Positions 34,461-46,102 are shown, counted from the stretch's first letter. The stretch is 64,000 nucleotides of DNA from Timema cristinae (GCA_039000515.1 JBCFYV010000841.1:1-64000), one strand, 5' to 3'. Numbers and translations are program-made. The notes: generated by a model not told the origin, from the sequence alone.

Positions 34461-34517
34461 GTGGGGTTGATGACAAACCCGTCGCATCTTCATCATCACC
34501 ATCGTCATCAACCCCAC
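34461..34517. repeat. Perfect 14-bp inverted repeat in G-rich/CAT-rich tract
   Basis: GTGGGGTTGATGAC (34461-34474) and GTCATCAACCCCAC (34504-34517) are exact complements separated by 29 bases. A (GTGGGG)n-like run and a (CAT)n run surround it. It is probably low-complexity DNA folding on itself. Confidence 0.7.
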
Positions 34518-34519
34518 GA

Positions 34520-37240
34520 CGACGAATGTATGTGTATAGCTTGTATACTCCCCAGCATAACCCCGCAACCCGGCCCCAACCAACAGCTTCTCTCTTTAAT
34601 GCTCATCGGCATTTCTCTTTACTGAACAAAGACCCTTGTGTTAGAAGCTACCAATGTCTTTGATAATATTACGTGTGATATGTTTATTTATTCTTCTTAT
34701 TAATCTTCACTTTGTCAATCAAACTCTATCCTTTTTTACAATCAAGTAATGATTAAAATTTGTTGCCAGGAAACATAATTTATTTCATTATATTAAAATA
34801 ATGGTTTCCTAGATACTTAATATTATTGCTGTGTTTTATGTTATATAGTTAAAATATTTATTTTTCATACGTATAGTAAATAATTTAAATTAAACTATGT
34901 TGTGATTATCAAAATATTATCATGTTATATGCATCGCTATTTAATACTTCATGTTGTGTGTTCCTTCACCAGCCAGTAGAACAGTCTCTAAACTTTTTAC
35001 AATATAAGCTCCCTTATTCTTTTAAAAAATCTAGAAATTGTTAATATGAAACCAGCTCTTTTAAACACAAAATCGAAATAAGGTGCTCTTCTTTTTAGTT
35101 CAAATTCACTCATTGACATGATTGTTGTTTTTTGCGAGAAGAGTTTAATTTGCTTTATAGCTTTATTCGTGTTTTATAGACAAACAAGTCCTTTTCGTGT
35201 TTATAGCATTTTAGCAAAATTAATTTTAAAGTTATTAAGAATCAGTGAAGCATCCAGGATTTTACTTTAGGGGGAGGGGTGCATGTATGTCAAAGCTATT
35301 AATTCTGTCCCCCAAAAATATTCATCTAATTATTTTAGATTAATATAGTTTTAAAAGAAACTATACATACTCACACAAACACACATACATAAAGGTTGTT
35401 ATAAAAGGGTTCAGAAATTATTAATCTTGTGCACATTAACACGAGTAAAATAGTCTTCATAACGTTAAATAACCTTTAATTGTGTAGATACGTATGCAAA
35501 CACTAGTAACGATAATAATAATAATATCATATAAGAGTAGGAGAAAATATAGGTCCATGAACGAGTTCACATAGAGGTAAAGGCAACTTTGTATTCTAGT
35601 AATAAAAAAAATTAAGATTAAAATACAGTATTTACTTGGGCCGTGTCTGAATAGTTTGTCCCCTACGCACTTGTGGACTTTACTGCAAGCTTTAATATAA
35701 TACGTATCTGGTGCACCTAAGTACACTTCGTAGAGATTGTAAGGTAGCAACATACTTGCTCAGCCCGCGCGGTATGCTACACCTCCACATATGACTGCTG
35801 AATAGTTTGCCTAGCTACGCCCAAAGCCGCATTTAGAGAAAGCCTTAAGTCCTTAAATTATTTCTTGCCTGTAGGGAAGGAGTGATGGGGGAGTTGTTAT
35901 GTCTTTTTGGGATGTCCAAATGGTTTGATATACTAAATTAATTTTACTTTATTTTCCCTTTCTAATAAAATCAATTATTTGTTACATACTTAGTTAATTA
36001 ATTATTTTTGGTATCATTAATATATGGGCCTGCTTCTTTTTTGGCTGTTAAAGAAGTAACCATGCCACACATTATTTTGGCAGCACGAACATTTCCTCCA
36101 TGTAAATATGGATACATCCACATTCAATTCGACCTCCTTTACAATAACTCACTCACGTATTATTATGTATGTAGCCCAGACGGGTTGTAAGACGTGATTG
36201 TAAATTTTGTTTGATATATAAATATAAAATATTTTCTTGGCTATATTATCCCTTTCGCTATAGCACAGAGAACTGCAACAGGATAAATGGTCTACATTTC
36301 TTTGTATGTTTTCGAATAGCGTATATTTTAGTTCTCATTACCATCTCTGAAATTTCCGACAAACAGATGTGAAGTGGATGCAATATTATTATTCTTGGTT
36401 GGCAATGAAAAGTTATTATAACACTTCGAAATTTAAAGAGCCATAACAACTGAACAAATTATATTTAATAATTAATTTTTTACTAAGATACATCCATGTC
36501 CTAACTAACGATATAGTTGGTTTTAAAAATAAGATCATTAAAATAAAAATATTTCTACCATCCTCAGAATGTTGGGAACGCCAAACCTAAGCCTAACGGA
36601 ACATCACCAGGAGAGGCCATGATTTCAACTTCCCCTATATCCCGGTTTAAAACCGACTCCACTACCACCGGGAAGATTTGTTACACCTTTCTGCAAACCG
36701 GCAAATTACGTCATCGCATGTCAGGCCACCACTTCACTGTGGACTATTGATAAATAAAATCTAATATTGAATAGATGATATTCCTGCAGATATAAATAAA
36801 TACACAACAATGTGATGAATTAAACCATAAATATTAGGAATATGATATTTTAACATACAAGTTGTAGTGCAGACTAAAAAAATACATCATATATTTGTTC
36901 TTGAAATTAGCTCGGAACGAGTCATAACTGTTGTCTTACTGCAAGACATAAATGTATAGAAGATGTATGAAAGTTTAACTGCATTTGAATATTACAATAT
37001 TTTGCTAGTGATAAAGTGATCCAACCCTCTTTTTAGACTAGCGCCATTTAACTATTTTACGCTTACCTCGGACCTTCATGGCCAGCTAGCACACACAGAA
37101 CTATTTATTCATATGTTTGAATGCCAGTAAAAACTTCACTGTTTCTTAGATAACCTTCATATAGTCAATCTTAAATCAATAAAACAAGGAAACAGTATTT
37201 ATAGGAATTGCATACACATTCTTATTGAGAGTTTTTTAAT
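34520..37240. other. AT-rich DNA with a SINE tail fragment
   Basis: At about 36168-36200, GTAGCCCAGACGGGTTGTAAGACGTG resembles the shared SINE tail; a similar fragment is at about 37870. No gene was recognised. Confidence 0.4.
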
Positions 37241-37245
37241 TTTAG

Positions 37246-37470
37246 CAGCGCGTCTTACTACCCATTCGAACAATACGCTTAATTACCTATTCTAAAGGGT
37301 TAGTAATTGGGACGGTTGAATTAAGAGGAAGCGGACCCACATTTGCGTGGAGAAGGAGTGGAAAACCATTTCGGTTCACTCGAGCGAGATTCTAAGCTCG
37401 ATCTCCCCGTCCTTGTCAGTCTAGCTCAACACGAAGATAGTGCGTAATTTAACTTCGCCACCGAGGCGGG
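37246..37470 (-). mobile_element. tRNA-derived SINE, family 1
   Basis: Minus-strand order is head (CCGCCTCGGTGGCGAAGTT), AGATCGAGCTTAGAATCTCG at the B-box position, body with CCACTCCTTCTCCACGCAAA, tail GTATTGTTCGAATGGGTAGT and AAGACGCGCTGC. The B box is damaged relative to the copy at 23342-23590. Target duplications were not identified. Confidence 0.85.
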
Positions 37471-37944
37471 TCTGATAGTGGTTGATAATCTCATTGTAGT
37501 AAAAAATTATTGATTGAACTTCAAGATGAAAGCCCCAAAATAATAGTTTATAGACCAGCGTGATTTCTGCTCGAAATACACACAAAATTAAATAATTGAT
37601 ATCTTATAGTAAACAGAATTACAAAGTTAACTAAATATTCTAGGCAATGTCGTAAATGATTTATTTTCTACTGCTTCGACAGTTACGTGAACAAAAATGT
37701 TTTCATATGGTCCATTTTCAGTGATGCATAAAACAGCGTTCTCATACGGGCCGAAAATATTGAGAGACGTTTTTCTATATTGTTTCCCAACTTCTCTACT
37801 AGCATATAAGGTTACATCCTCTTTAACTTGTATCTTCTTCATCACTATCCCACAACAATTATTTAAGGCATGTAGCCCAGATGAGTAGCAGAGGCGGGTG
37901 AAATAGGTAATATTATATTACATATAAATATTATCCTATAATAG
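37471..37944. other. AT-rich DNA, no recognised feature
   Basis: A 72-codon minus frame and a 63-codon plus frame overlap here. Neither shows a known domain. Confidence 0.35.
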
Positions 37945-39070
37945 AACCTACAGATCTGAGCAATGTAACCAAAGCTTGAGAAAGTAAGCAATTTTTTTTC
38001 AGGAAAATCCTCGTTTACACGTTTTGTTTAAGGCGCCACAGCTTCTAAAACCTAATTTATGTCAAGATCACAGAGTGGGGCCCTGATAAGAAATTCAATT
38101 CTCTATCCAAACATATAAGTATGCATAGGCCTACTCCCTAGAAATCTGAGCTATTTGACCAAAGCCTGAGGAAGTACGGGATTTTTTTTCAGGAAAATCT
38201 TTGTTTACACGTTTTTTTAAGGCACTACATCTTCTAAAAAGAATTTGTGTCAAGATCACAGAGCGAGGCCCGGATTGGAAATTCAATTTTCTATTTAAGC
38301 ATATAAGTGCGCATAGGCCTAGACCATACAGATCTGAGAAATTTGACTAAAGCTTGAGGAGGTACGGGATTTTTTCATGATATTCCTCGTTTACACGTTT
38401 TTTAAAAACGTTACAGCTTCTAAAACAAAGTTTGTGTCAGAGCACAGAGTGAGGGCCTGATAGAAAATTGAATTTTCTATCCAACCATATAAGTGTGCAT
38501 ATGCCTAGACCCTACAGATCTGAGCAATTTGACGAAAGCTTGAGAAAGTACAGGATTTTTCAGGAAAATCCTTGTCTACACGTTTTTAAGGGGCTGCAGC
38601 GTCTAAAATAGAGTTTTTGTCAAGAGATTAGAGCAAGACTCTGATAGGAAATTCAATTCTGTATTTAACCATATAGTTGTGCATAGGCCTAGACCCTAAA
38701 AATCTGAGCAATTTGACCAAAGCTTGAGGAAGTACGGGATTTTTTTCGGAAAAATTCTCGTTTACACGTTTATTTAAAACGTTACAGCTTCTAGAACAAA
38801 TTTGTGTCAAGAGCACAAAGTGAGGACCTGATAGAAAATTGAATTTTCTATCCAACCGTAAAATTGTGTTTAGTCCTAGACCATACAGATCTGAGAAATT
38901 TGACCAAAGCTTGGGAAGTACGGGATTTTTGTCAGGAAAATCCACGTTTACACGTTTTTTAAGGTGCTACAGCTTCCAAAACAGAATTTGTGTCACGTGC
39001 ACAGATCTGAGCCGTGACGGTTCCAATTATCCTCTATTCAACAATATATTTATTCGCAGGCCTTGACCAG
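37945..39070. repeat. Satellite, about 185-190-bp unit, six copies
   Basis: CTACAGATCTGAGCAATTTGAC-type starts recur at about 37947, 38136, 38324, 38511, 38692 and 38880. Each is followed by AAGCTTGAGGAAGTACGGGA, CAGGAAAATCCTCGTTTACA, a CACAGAG..GGCCTGATAG segment and ATATAAGTGTGCATAGGCCT. Units differ by substitutions and small indels. The length is close to a nucleosomal repeat, as in many animal satellites; function is unknown. Confidence 0.9.
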
Positions 39071-40019
39071 TATAACTCCCGATTTAACCTAAGAAAATAT
39101 AAATATACAATTTTATTTATTTAAAATTCTGTTTTAATTCCTCTTACGTCAAAATCATATTTTGTGTCCATTTAATTGGTGAATTTGTAAGGTTTTAAGA
39201 TCACCTGCATACTTGTGTATCTTTTAACTTCTTGTAATTTCTACCTCATTTGTTGTACCCCTGATATATCCTTCCTTTTCCACACATTAGCCTATTTCTA
39301 TAGAAATAAACATCTAACTATAAATGCTTGACCCTGACAAACTCTCCCAACAATATTTTTCTTCTTATTCAACTTTCATATACATTTCAATCTGAGAGCT
39401 TCTCCTTTCCCCACCCCTGCCCAAAGCAAGATACATAAACTATAAATAGATACCTAATATATTTGGTATTATGACTCATACTTCTGGGCCAGACTAAGGG
39501 CAGAACCTGTTCTCCCCTGTGAAAGCCAGTCCACGCCAATATTTCATAAAAAAAAATCTGCTGTTATCGCGAGAATCACATTTCGTGGACAGTCTGGCTG
39601 ACTCATGAATCCAACCCACTTTCATAACTAGAGCAATTGAAAATTGCCAGCCAAAATGACCAGTTGTATTATACCCATCACAATTACAATTTAACACTTT
39701 TAACTTTTAAAACCAATCATATTAAATTTCTTTATATTTGTTTAGAAAGATTTTCATTACTGTTTTAATACACTTCATTATATCTATTTAAATAATATAC
39801 CCAAAACGGTTTTGTGTATACAAATCTTGCTAGTGTTAGATGAACTTTATAACAAACTTACTTAAATATCAGTGTAAGCTAATTTTTAATTTCTAAAACT
39901 AAATCTTTTATTGATTCTTGGTTGCTTTTTCCAAGCCCACATAGACATGCACTCAATCTAATTGTCAATCTGATAATAGTCTTGTTGGCTTGTCAGATCA
40001 GGCATAATATCCTGGGCCT
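39071..40019. other. AT-rich DNA, no recognised feature
   Basis: No gene was recognised before the Penelope-like element. Confidence 0.4.
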
Positions 40020-40140
40020 GGCAAGGTGTAGGTCAGAGAAGCGTTTTTTAATAACAACAATAACCAAAACAAAACCTACCCAAAGAACTACTTATCCTCA
40101 AACATCTTAATAACAAATTCAAAACTATAGCATCATAAAC

Positions 40141-41795
40141 GTCAAAGCGGATAAAGGAAATACCATAGTGCTTATACATCACAACGACTATGTCTCAAAA
40201 ACCATGGATTTCATAAATAGCAGCAACATCACCGTACTGAAAAGTGATCCCACCACTAAATACCAAAAAGACATCAAAACCACACTAAAAAACGCATCTC
40301 TAATTTTTTCTCCAAAGGACAGCTTCAAGTTCATCAACATGAACCCCAAAGCCCCTAACTTTACTTCTCTTCCTAAAATTCACAAACCTAAAATCCCTAT
40401 CCGGCCCTTAGTCAACTATCAAAATGCCCCTGCCTATAAAACAACCAAATTTCTTGCCAAAACACTCCAACAGAATTTACAACTTCCATATATTCATAAC
40501 GTCAAAAGCTCTTATGACCTAATTAACAAATTAAAAAATATAAGCATAAGTAACCAATCAAAATTCTTATCTCTTGACATATCCAATTTATATACAAATG
40601 TTCCCATAAATGAGACCATAAACATCACAAAAAACATTCTTGAAACTAATAATGCTTCTTCTGAATATATCAAACAAATCATTTCCGTTTTAATTACCGT
40701 CTCCAATCAAAACTATTTTCAATTCAACAATAAATTTTTCTCTCAAAATGATGGATTAGTTATGGGTTCACCTATTTCAAGTCTTATGTCTGAAATCTTT
40801 CTACAACAATATGATCACAAAATCTTAAATGAACTCAAATCCTTAATCAACGTAACATTTTATTGCCGATACGTCGACGACATTCTGGTAATCTATGAAC
40901 CTCTTCTTAACACTTCTCAACATGATCTAACTTATAGTATGAATAACATTCATCCCAACCTCAAATTCACAGTAGAACATGAAGTCAACAACAGCATCAA
41001 CTACCTAGATCTTTCAATAACAAAGAATAAACTCAACCTTTTTGAATATAAAATCTATCGAAAACCCACGCATACAGATATCATCATTCCAAATGATTCT
41101 AACCATCCACCTATCCACAAAAAAGCAGCTTTCAACAGTTTAATCTATCGACTACTCCATATACCTCTAAACAAGAAAAATTTCAAAATGGAACTCAGCG
41201 TTATCAAGCAATTAGCTACATCCAATGGTTACTCCCATTCCTTCGTATATCGGATCCTTCAGAAACAAAAATATCAACTAAACAACACAACTACTATAAA
41301 AAACCTTCATACCAATCATAACAGCCAAAACAAATGGATCAAATTTAATTACACTGGCCAAGAAATTAACAACATCACCAACATTTTCAAAAAACATAAA
41401 CTCATAATCGCTTTCAGCACCAATAACAATGTCAAAAAACATATCAACAACTCCAATCTCAATAAAGTTAACCAATATCAACATAGCGGTATATACCAAC
41501 TCACTTGTGAGTGCAATAGCGTTTACATAGGTAAGTCTGGTCATAAATTTCGACTAGGTATTCCGAGCATATAAGTGATTTCAAACACAATAGGAATAAA
41601 TCCAAATTTTCAGAACATCTAAAAACATCCGGTCATCAACCAACCCCCTTGGAAAAATGTATGAAACTTTTACACAAATCTCAGAAAGGCACAACCATGA
41701 ATACGCTAGAAAACATATTTATTCAAACTGCCATACTTAACAACAGAAATATTCTCAATGAACAAACCCACTTTGAAAAATCAAACACTTATTAA
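40141..41795 (+). pseudogene. Penelope-like reverse transcriptase with GIY-YIG endonuclease
   Basis: Copies element RNA into DNA at a nick made by its own endonuclease. From 40141 the frame reads VKADKGNTIV, a segment usual at the start of the Penelope reverse transcriptase region. From a GTG at 40168, numbered as residue 1, it runs 468 codons with LPKIHKP (about 68), LDISNLYTNVP with catalytic Asp137, GLVMGSPISSLMSEIF, and YVDD at 235-238 giving the other two catalytic Asp. The endonuclease starts with GIY (441-443) and YIG (453-455). The frame then hits TAA at 41572-41574. A one-base shift near 41560 restores EHISDFKHN, FSEHLKTSGHQ and an end at 41795. The catalytic reverse transcriptase is intact; the endonuclease is split and the N-terminus is missing. 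Confidence 0.92.
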
Positions 41796-42059
41796 TACTC
41801 TAAGACACCTACCCCAGCATACAAAAATGAAATAATTTCCCTTATATTCCACGCCCATCCTTCCATATCAGTAATTAACATGTTCAGGCCAATATCAAGA
41901 AACTTAAGAACTTTATCCATCTCCCTACTTATCATTCCACCCCTTTTTTATATTTTTTATATTTTTTATATTTCCTGACTAAAAATTTACACCAGTTAAA
42001 TTTCTATCTATCTGCACCCCCCTTTTTATATTTTATAAATCCTGATTAAAAATTTTATA

Positions 42060-42740
42060 CCAGTTTAATTTACATATCTATCTGCATTTCGCTCCAACAA
42101 TATTAGATTCTCATTACCATATAAAATTCAATCTCTTTAATTTCTTTCATTTTCTTCTAGAACAAATTTGGACTCTGTTCATATACACATGAATATATTA
42201 CACCTTCTAAAATCAGTTTCAACTCTTCAATACCGACAAACTCATATTAAAGGCATTAATTGTAAATACGATATTTCATTATTATATTCACGTTAATTTA
42301 TCTATCTATCTGCATTTCACTCCAACACTATTAGATTCTCAATACCATATAAATTTCAATCTCTTTGATTTCTTACATCTTTCTTTTAGAACAAATATGG
42401 ACTCTGTTCATATACACATGGTTATATCACACCTTCTAAGATCAGTTTCAGTTCTTCAATAATGACAAACTTATATTAAAGGCGTTAATTGGTAAATACA
42501 ATATTTCATTATTATATTCACGTTAATTTATATATCTATCTGCATTTCACTCCAACACTATTAGATTCTCAATACCATATAAATTTCAATCTCTTTGATT
42601 TCTTACATCTTTCTTCTAGAACAAATATGGACTCTGTTCATATACACATGGTTATATCACACCTTCTAAGATCAGTCTCAGTTCTTCAATAATGACAAAC
42701 TTATATTAAAGGCGTTAATTGGTAAATACATTTTTCATTA
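42060..42740. repeat. 230-bp tandem repeat in the retroelement 3' region
   Basis: TCTGCATTTC..CTCCAACA begins units at 42081, 42309 and 42539 (228 and 230 bp apart). The second and third units are almost identical; the first is more diverged. Each contains ACAAAT(A/T)TGGACTCTGTTC and ends GGC(G/A)TTAATTG. A diverged start of a further unit is seen near 41990. It belongs to the noncoding tail of the element. Confidence 0.9.
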
Positions 42741-42830
42741 TTTATATTCAAGTTCAACCTTTGCATATTCTTTTCTACGTATAACATTTCACACTGGAAT
42801 TGTACCATAATTTGTTTTGTTTTTAATCTA

Positions 42831-42880
42831 TAGCCTGATGATGGCGTCGTATTGACACGCCGAAACATGTAGCAACTTGG
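42831..42880 (+). ncRNA. Candidate hammerhead ribozyme motif of the Penelope-like element
   Basis: CTGATGA (42835-42841), a perfect 5-bp stem GGCGT (42843-42847)/ACGCC (42857-42861) closing a 9-base loop, then GAAA (42862-42865) reproduce the conserved hammerhead core. Next comes ACATGT, a palindrome that could form a short stem III, more easily in a dimer, followed by A and GC, a possible cleavage point. Stem I pairing with the sequence before CTGATGA is weak (about 2 bp). Penelope-like elements are known to carry hammerhead motifs, so location and core support the call; self-cleavage is not shown. Confidence 0.55.
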
Positions 42881-42935
42881 GTTGAAACTACACCAGCCAT
42901 AAAGAAAAATAAAAAAAAATAAACAAGGGCATTAA

Positions 42936-43430
42936 AGCAGATAAGCCAGAATTCAGTATTAAAATATAAATTTAAATCATCATTATCAATCCTCAACAAT
43001 CAATAATTTAATAAATATTATATTTCTTGATTCTTGCCATATTTACTTATCCATCTTAACCTAAAATATTATGTTTTTTAATTTTTAATTTATTTATTTA
43101 TTTAATATGTTATATATTCATGTTTTATGTAAGATGGTCCTATTCTTGTAAAATCATATCCATTGTCAATATATTCTTTTATCTAATCAATTTATATCTA
43201 ATTAATCCACATTCAGTTCTTTTTAGGTTACATTGTAATACATTAATATTGTTATTATAATCATTATTTCAACTTTAATCTCAACTACCATCATTGTAAT
43301 TTTATATTGAATTCTACTTTTATAAAACAAATGAATTACTGAATAACCCTGTTGACGTCACTCGCATAATGATTGGCTGGCTAAATCACGTGATACTCTT
43401 CAAGTAACGTTCACTTAAAGTAAAAGACCT
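42936..43430. other. AT-rich DNA, no recognised feature
   Basis: Nothing was recognised between the retroelement and the GTTAAC-rich patch. Confidence 0.4.
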
Positions 43431-43439
43431 CCCAGGACA

Positions 43440-43560
43440 TCTCTTACGTTAAGTTAACTGCATCGTGATCGCTTCCATTTAATCACGAAGTCCTTTACGT
43501 TAAGTTACGCTAAGTTAACTTTAAGTTAACGTTAAGTTGATCGGAAGACAATCCTACCTG
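43440..43560. repeat. Cluster of ACGTTAAGTTAAC-like motifs
   Basis: Variants of TTACGTTAAGTTAAC occur five or more times within about 100 bp, overlapping the 3' side of the candidate second exon. Related GTTAACG words reappear at 44440-44520. It is a short, irregular tandem repeat; GTTAAC is self-complementary. Confidence 0.55.
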
Positions 43561-43594
43561 TTTAAGGTAATGACGCCAGTCGAGTTCCCTAGCA
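43558..43594 (-). CDS. Possible second exon of Arg/Gly-rich gene, copy 2
   Basis: On the minus strand an excellent acceptor, TTTCTATCTTGTCTCAG, lies 68 bp after the donor of exon 1. The exon TGCTAGGGAA..AAACAG takes up the phase-1 codon as Val and reads LGNSTGVITLN. It can end at donor AACAG|GTAGGA (43558), or, if read through, stop two codons later at TAG, giving a product of 50 residues. No matching exon was found near copy 1, so this exon rests on splice signals only. Confidence 0.3.
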
Positions 43595-43662
43595 CTGAGA
43601 CAAGATAGAAAGAAAAGAAGAAATAAAGATTAATATACTATTGATTCACGTTCGTGACTTAC

Positions 43663-43774
43663 CGTGGTGTAAATTTCGGCGTACATTTGCCATACGCTCC
43701 CGGATACGGCAATACGCCCCTCGGACACGCCGGCCTAGCCCTCTGAAACAACCCCCGAAACATCCACTGCTCAT
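43663..43774 (-). CDS. Arg/Gly-rich first coding exon, copy 2
   Basis: Minus-strand ATG at 43774 opens 37 codons (MSSGCFGG.., ..RGLGRRVRGAYCRIRERM.., ..VRRNLHH) plus one base, ending at donor CACG|GTAAGT (GT at 43662-43661). It is homologous to the exon at 4429-4534: same start, GLGRRVRGA core, VRRNL(R/H)H end, donor and phase, with an in-frame 6-bp length difference. The peptide is strongly basic; a nucleic-acid-binding role is conceivable but not shown, and no family is recognised. Two copies 39 kb apart with conserved upstream DNA suggest a duplicated gene or a mobile unit with its own promoter. Confidence 0.5.
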
Positions 43775-43885
43775 TTTCTTTTAATTATTTAAAATAACTC
43801 ACTTTATTTTCAACACAAACTCAAAATAACGTATTTTATGGTTCTCCAAGAAGACACCAAAAAGATTTATTTTGCTTGGCAATGG
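43775..43885 (-). promoter_or_regulatory. Conserved upstream region of Arg/Gly-rich exon, copy 2
   Basis: The minus strand shows AAAATAAATC (TATA-like, about 43878), then TGGTGTCTTCTTGGAGAACC, aligned with the equivalent block of copy 1. An AT-rich leader runs to the ATG. Conservation over this block is clearer than over the first intron. Confidence 0.35.
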
Positions 43886-43899
43886 GCGCAACAAAATTT

Positions 43900-45980
43900 G
43901 TTTCTACGAAGAACGGACTAACCTTGTAGAGACGCTATTGATATTATCAAAAATCCTCTAGTTTGATATTCTTGGCATTGGAGTACAGTCAATTTCTTTT
44001 TGTTTTAATGAAAAAACTGTGTAATAAATTTAGATTAAAATCCATATTATTTTATAAAATTAGATTCTTTGTTAATTTATTTGAATTCATTTTAATGCTG
44101 AAAACCTTACAAAAATAATTTTCTCGTTTCAATTATTTCAACCATGGCCTTCTTCGTCAAGTAGTAGAAATATTCAAAATTATGTTTCATTTAACATTAA
44201 AAACACCGTATCGCAAACAAACAAGAAACATTATTTTAGTTTAATGAATTAATATTGCAGATACATAAAATATCAGCACAATATCACCATAATTAACATA
44301 ATCAGTAATCAAAACCGTTTTTAACACACTTAGTCCCAATTTTACAATGTCACGTTATTCTATTCATTAGGGTTTAACACAAGGTTAAGTGATAACAACC
44401 ACTACTTTTGATTTTACAATGTTTGGTTAGTGCTAATGTCCACGTTAACGTGCTTGTAAAGTTAACGTGAGATTTACCTTCCAGTTAGTAAACATAACGT
44501 CTACATTAACAACGTTAATCTCTCCACCATATTGTTTTCAAGGCAATTGTTATTATTAAAGTTAAGTTACATTTATTTTTATTATGAAATGGGTGATTTA
44601 TTGTTTGATTATTATGACTTTGAAAATGATTTTCAAGTTCTAACCCAATACTTTAAAAACCGAAGAGATACAGTGATTGGAACGAAAGAATTTCCTGAAA
44701 TTTGTTAACGAAGAAGAATCATTTTACGTTTTCGTTTAAACAAAAATAAAGTTTAGAAATTCTTAAAGTGATTGGACACCTTTTAGGATTCTTTATTTTA
44801 AATCGTTTGTTTGTATTCAACTATTAATTCAATAAGCAAAATTTCCTCTTCTTTGCTAAAATTCAAATTTCGTGTTTATTATTTTCAACAAACGTTTTAG
44901 AAGACAAATAAATATGGTAAAAGATAGCAGATAAACTTAAACAGTCTTAATAAATTGGATTTGCTTTGGTCGATTTTTGTTCAGTTCCATAGACGTTGTA
45001 AATGACTTGCCTATATTCTCTATGGCAAAATTAAGCCAATCAAAAGCTTTGAAACAAATATAGCGCTCCGAGAATGTTAACGATAAGATCTAATGGAGGG
45101 CACCTGTTAGTAATTTGACGAACACAAAAAAATAGTATTGTAATACACAACGCCAAGTTTAACCAACGGTTAGACTTTTCGAACAGTTAAGTTACGAGGA
45201 CTTTGACGAGACATTGTAAGATTGACCCTTAATGACTTAATGTTATATTGATAGTTTTTTTAATGCTTTGTTTAATATACACAAGGTTAATTAAATATAT
45301 AAAACTAGTTATTACCCCCTGTTGATTTACGTTTAGTTGGCAGTCTAGTACACCAACCAAGATATTTAAGAAGAAATGTTAAAATTGTAACTTAACACTA
45401 TATTTAGAAGATATTTGTGGTATAACAAAACTATAGATTTATTCAAGTAAAGCCGGCTTCAGGAGACGATAAGAAACTACTAATGATTAACATCTTGATT
45501 AATAAATAAGCAGTTTTTTATTAGTCAAAACTCATTTCCAAGGAGATTAAGTTTATTGATTATTCCTTTTATTAGTAAAGACAGACAAATATTTTTTTTA
45601 ATGCAGCCTGAAAACACATGTTTACGCAATGGATTTAAAATATTTCTTATGGTTTCGTTGTAGTACGTAGGTCCCTCTACTTGAAATCTGTTAAAGTTCC
45701 TAAGCTTTGTACGGGAGCTGTGTTAGTATTCCAATATCATCATTTTCTAATAATATTTTAATATCTCTATTTCTATACATATTATTAATATTTGTCGTTA
45801 CACTTAATTCCCTATATTAGGGATTGCATTTTAACATGGGACTTTTACCACATTATAATCACGCCAACACTCCTTCCTCCATGGTTCACCGAGTCATGAA
45901 AACATTTTAAATTTCCAATGTTTTTGTAGAATTTAAATGAACAACTTATTCCTGGAATAATAACTATTGTATTTGAAGTA
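43900..45980. other. AT-rich DNA, no recognised feature
   Basis: GTTAACG words cluster near 44440-44520. Otherwise no gene, RNA or mobile element was recognised. Confidence 0.4.
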
Positions 45981-45996
45981 CTTTAGTATGAGAACA

Positions 45997-46068
45997 GATT
46001 ACTACGACTTTATTGAAACACATACATTTGAAACACATACATATTAATGCAATTACATTAAAAATTAC

Positions 46069-46098
<30 letters not shown>
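45997..46098 (+). mobile_element. Short poly(A) retroposon with 12-bp target duplication
   Basis: The direct repeats AGTATGAGAACA at 45985-45996 and 46099-46110 flank about 75 bp of unique sequence (GATTACTACGACTTTATTG..) that ends in a run of about 27 A. This is the signature of target-primed reverse transcription of a polyadenylated RNA, heavily 5'-truncated. The source RNA is not recognised. Confidence 0.85.

Positions 46099-46102
<4 letters not shown>

Larger units (their letters stand above)
40020..42935 (+). mobile_element. Penelope-like retroelement, 5'-damaged copy
   Basis: This unit comprises a reverse transcriptase plus GIY-YIG endonuclease reading frame (40141-41795), a pyrimidine-rich and AT-rich 3' region with three tandem 230-bp units (about 42060-42740), a hammerhead-like motif (42835-42875) and an A-rich end (42900-42930). 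That order matches Penelope-like elements, in which reverse transcriptase precedes the endonuclease. The upstream part is short and frame-broken: a stop lies close before the ADKGNT segment, and LKHLNNKFKT reads in another frame. Exact left boundary and target duplication were not found. Confidence 0.9.

Noticed and set aside
40512..41544. Minus-strand frames opposite the reverse transcriptase
   Set aside because: Antisense shadows of an evident coding frame with catalytic motifs.
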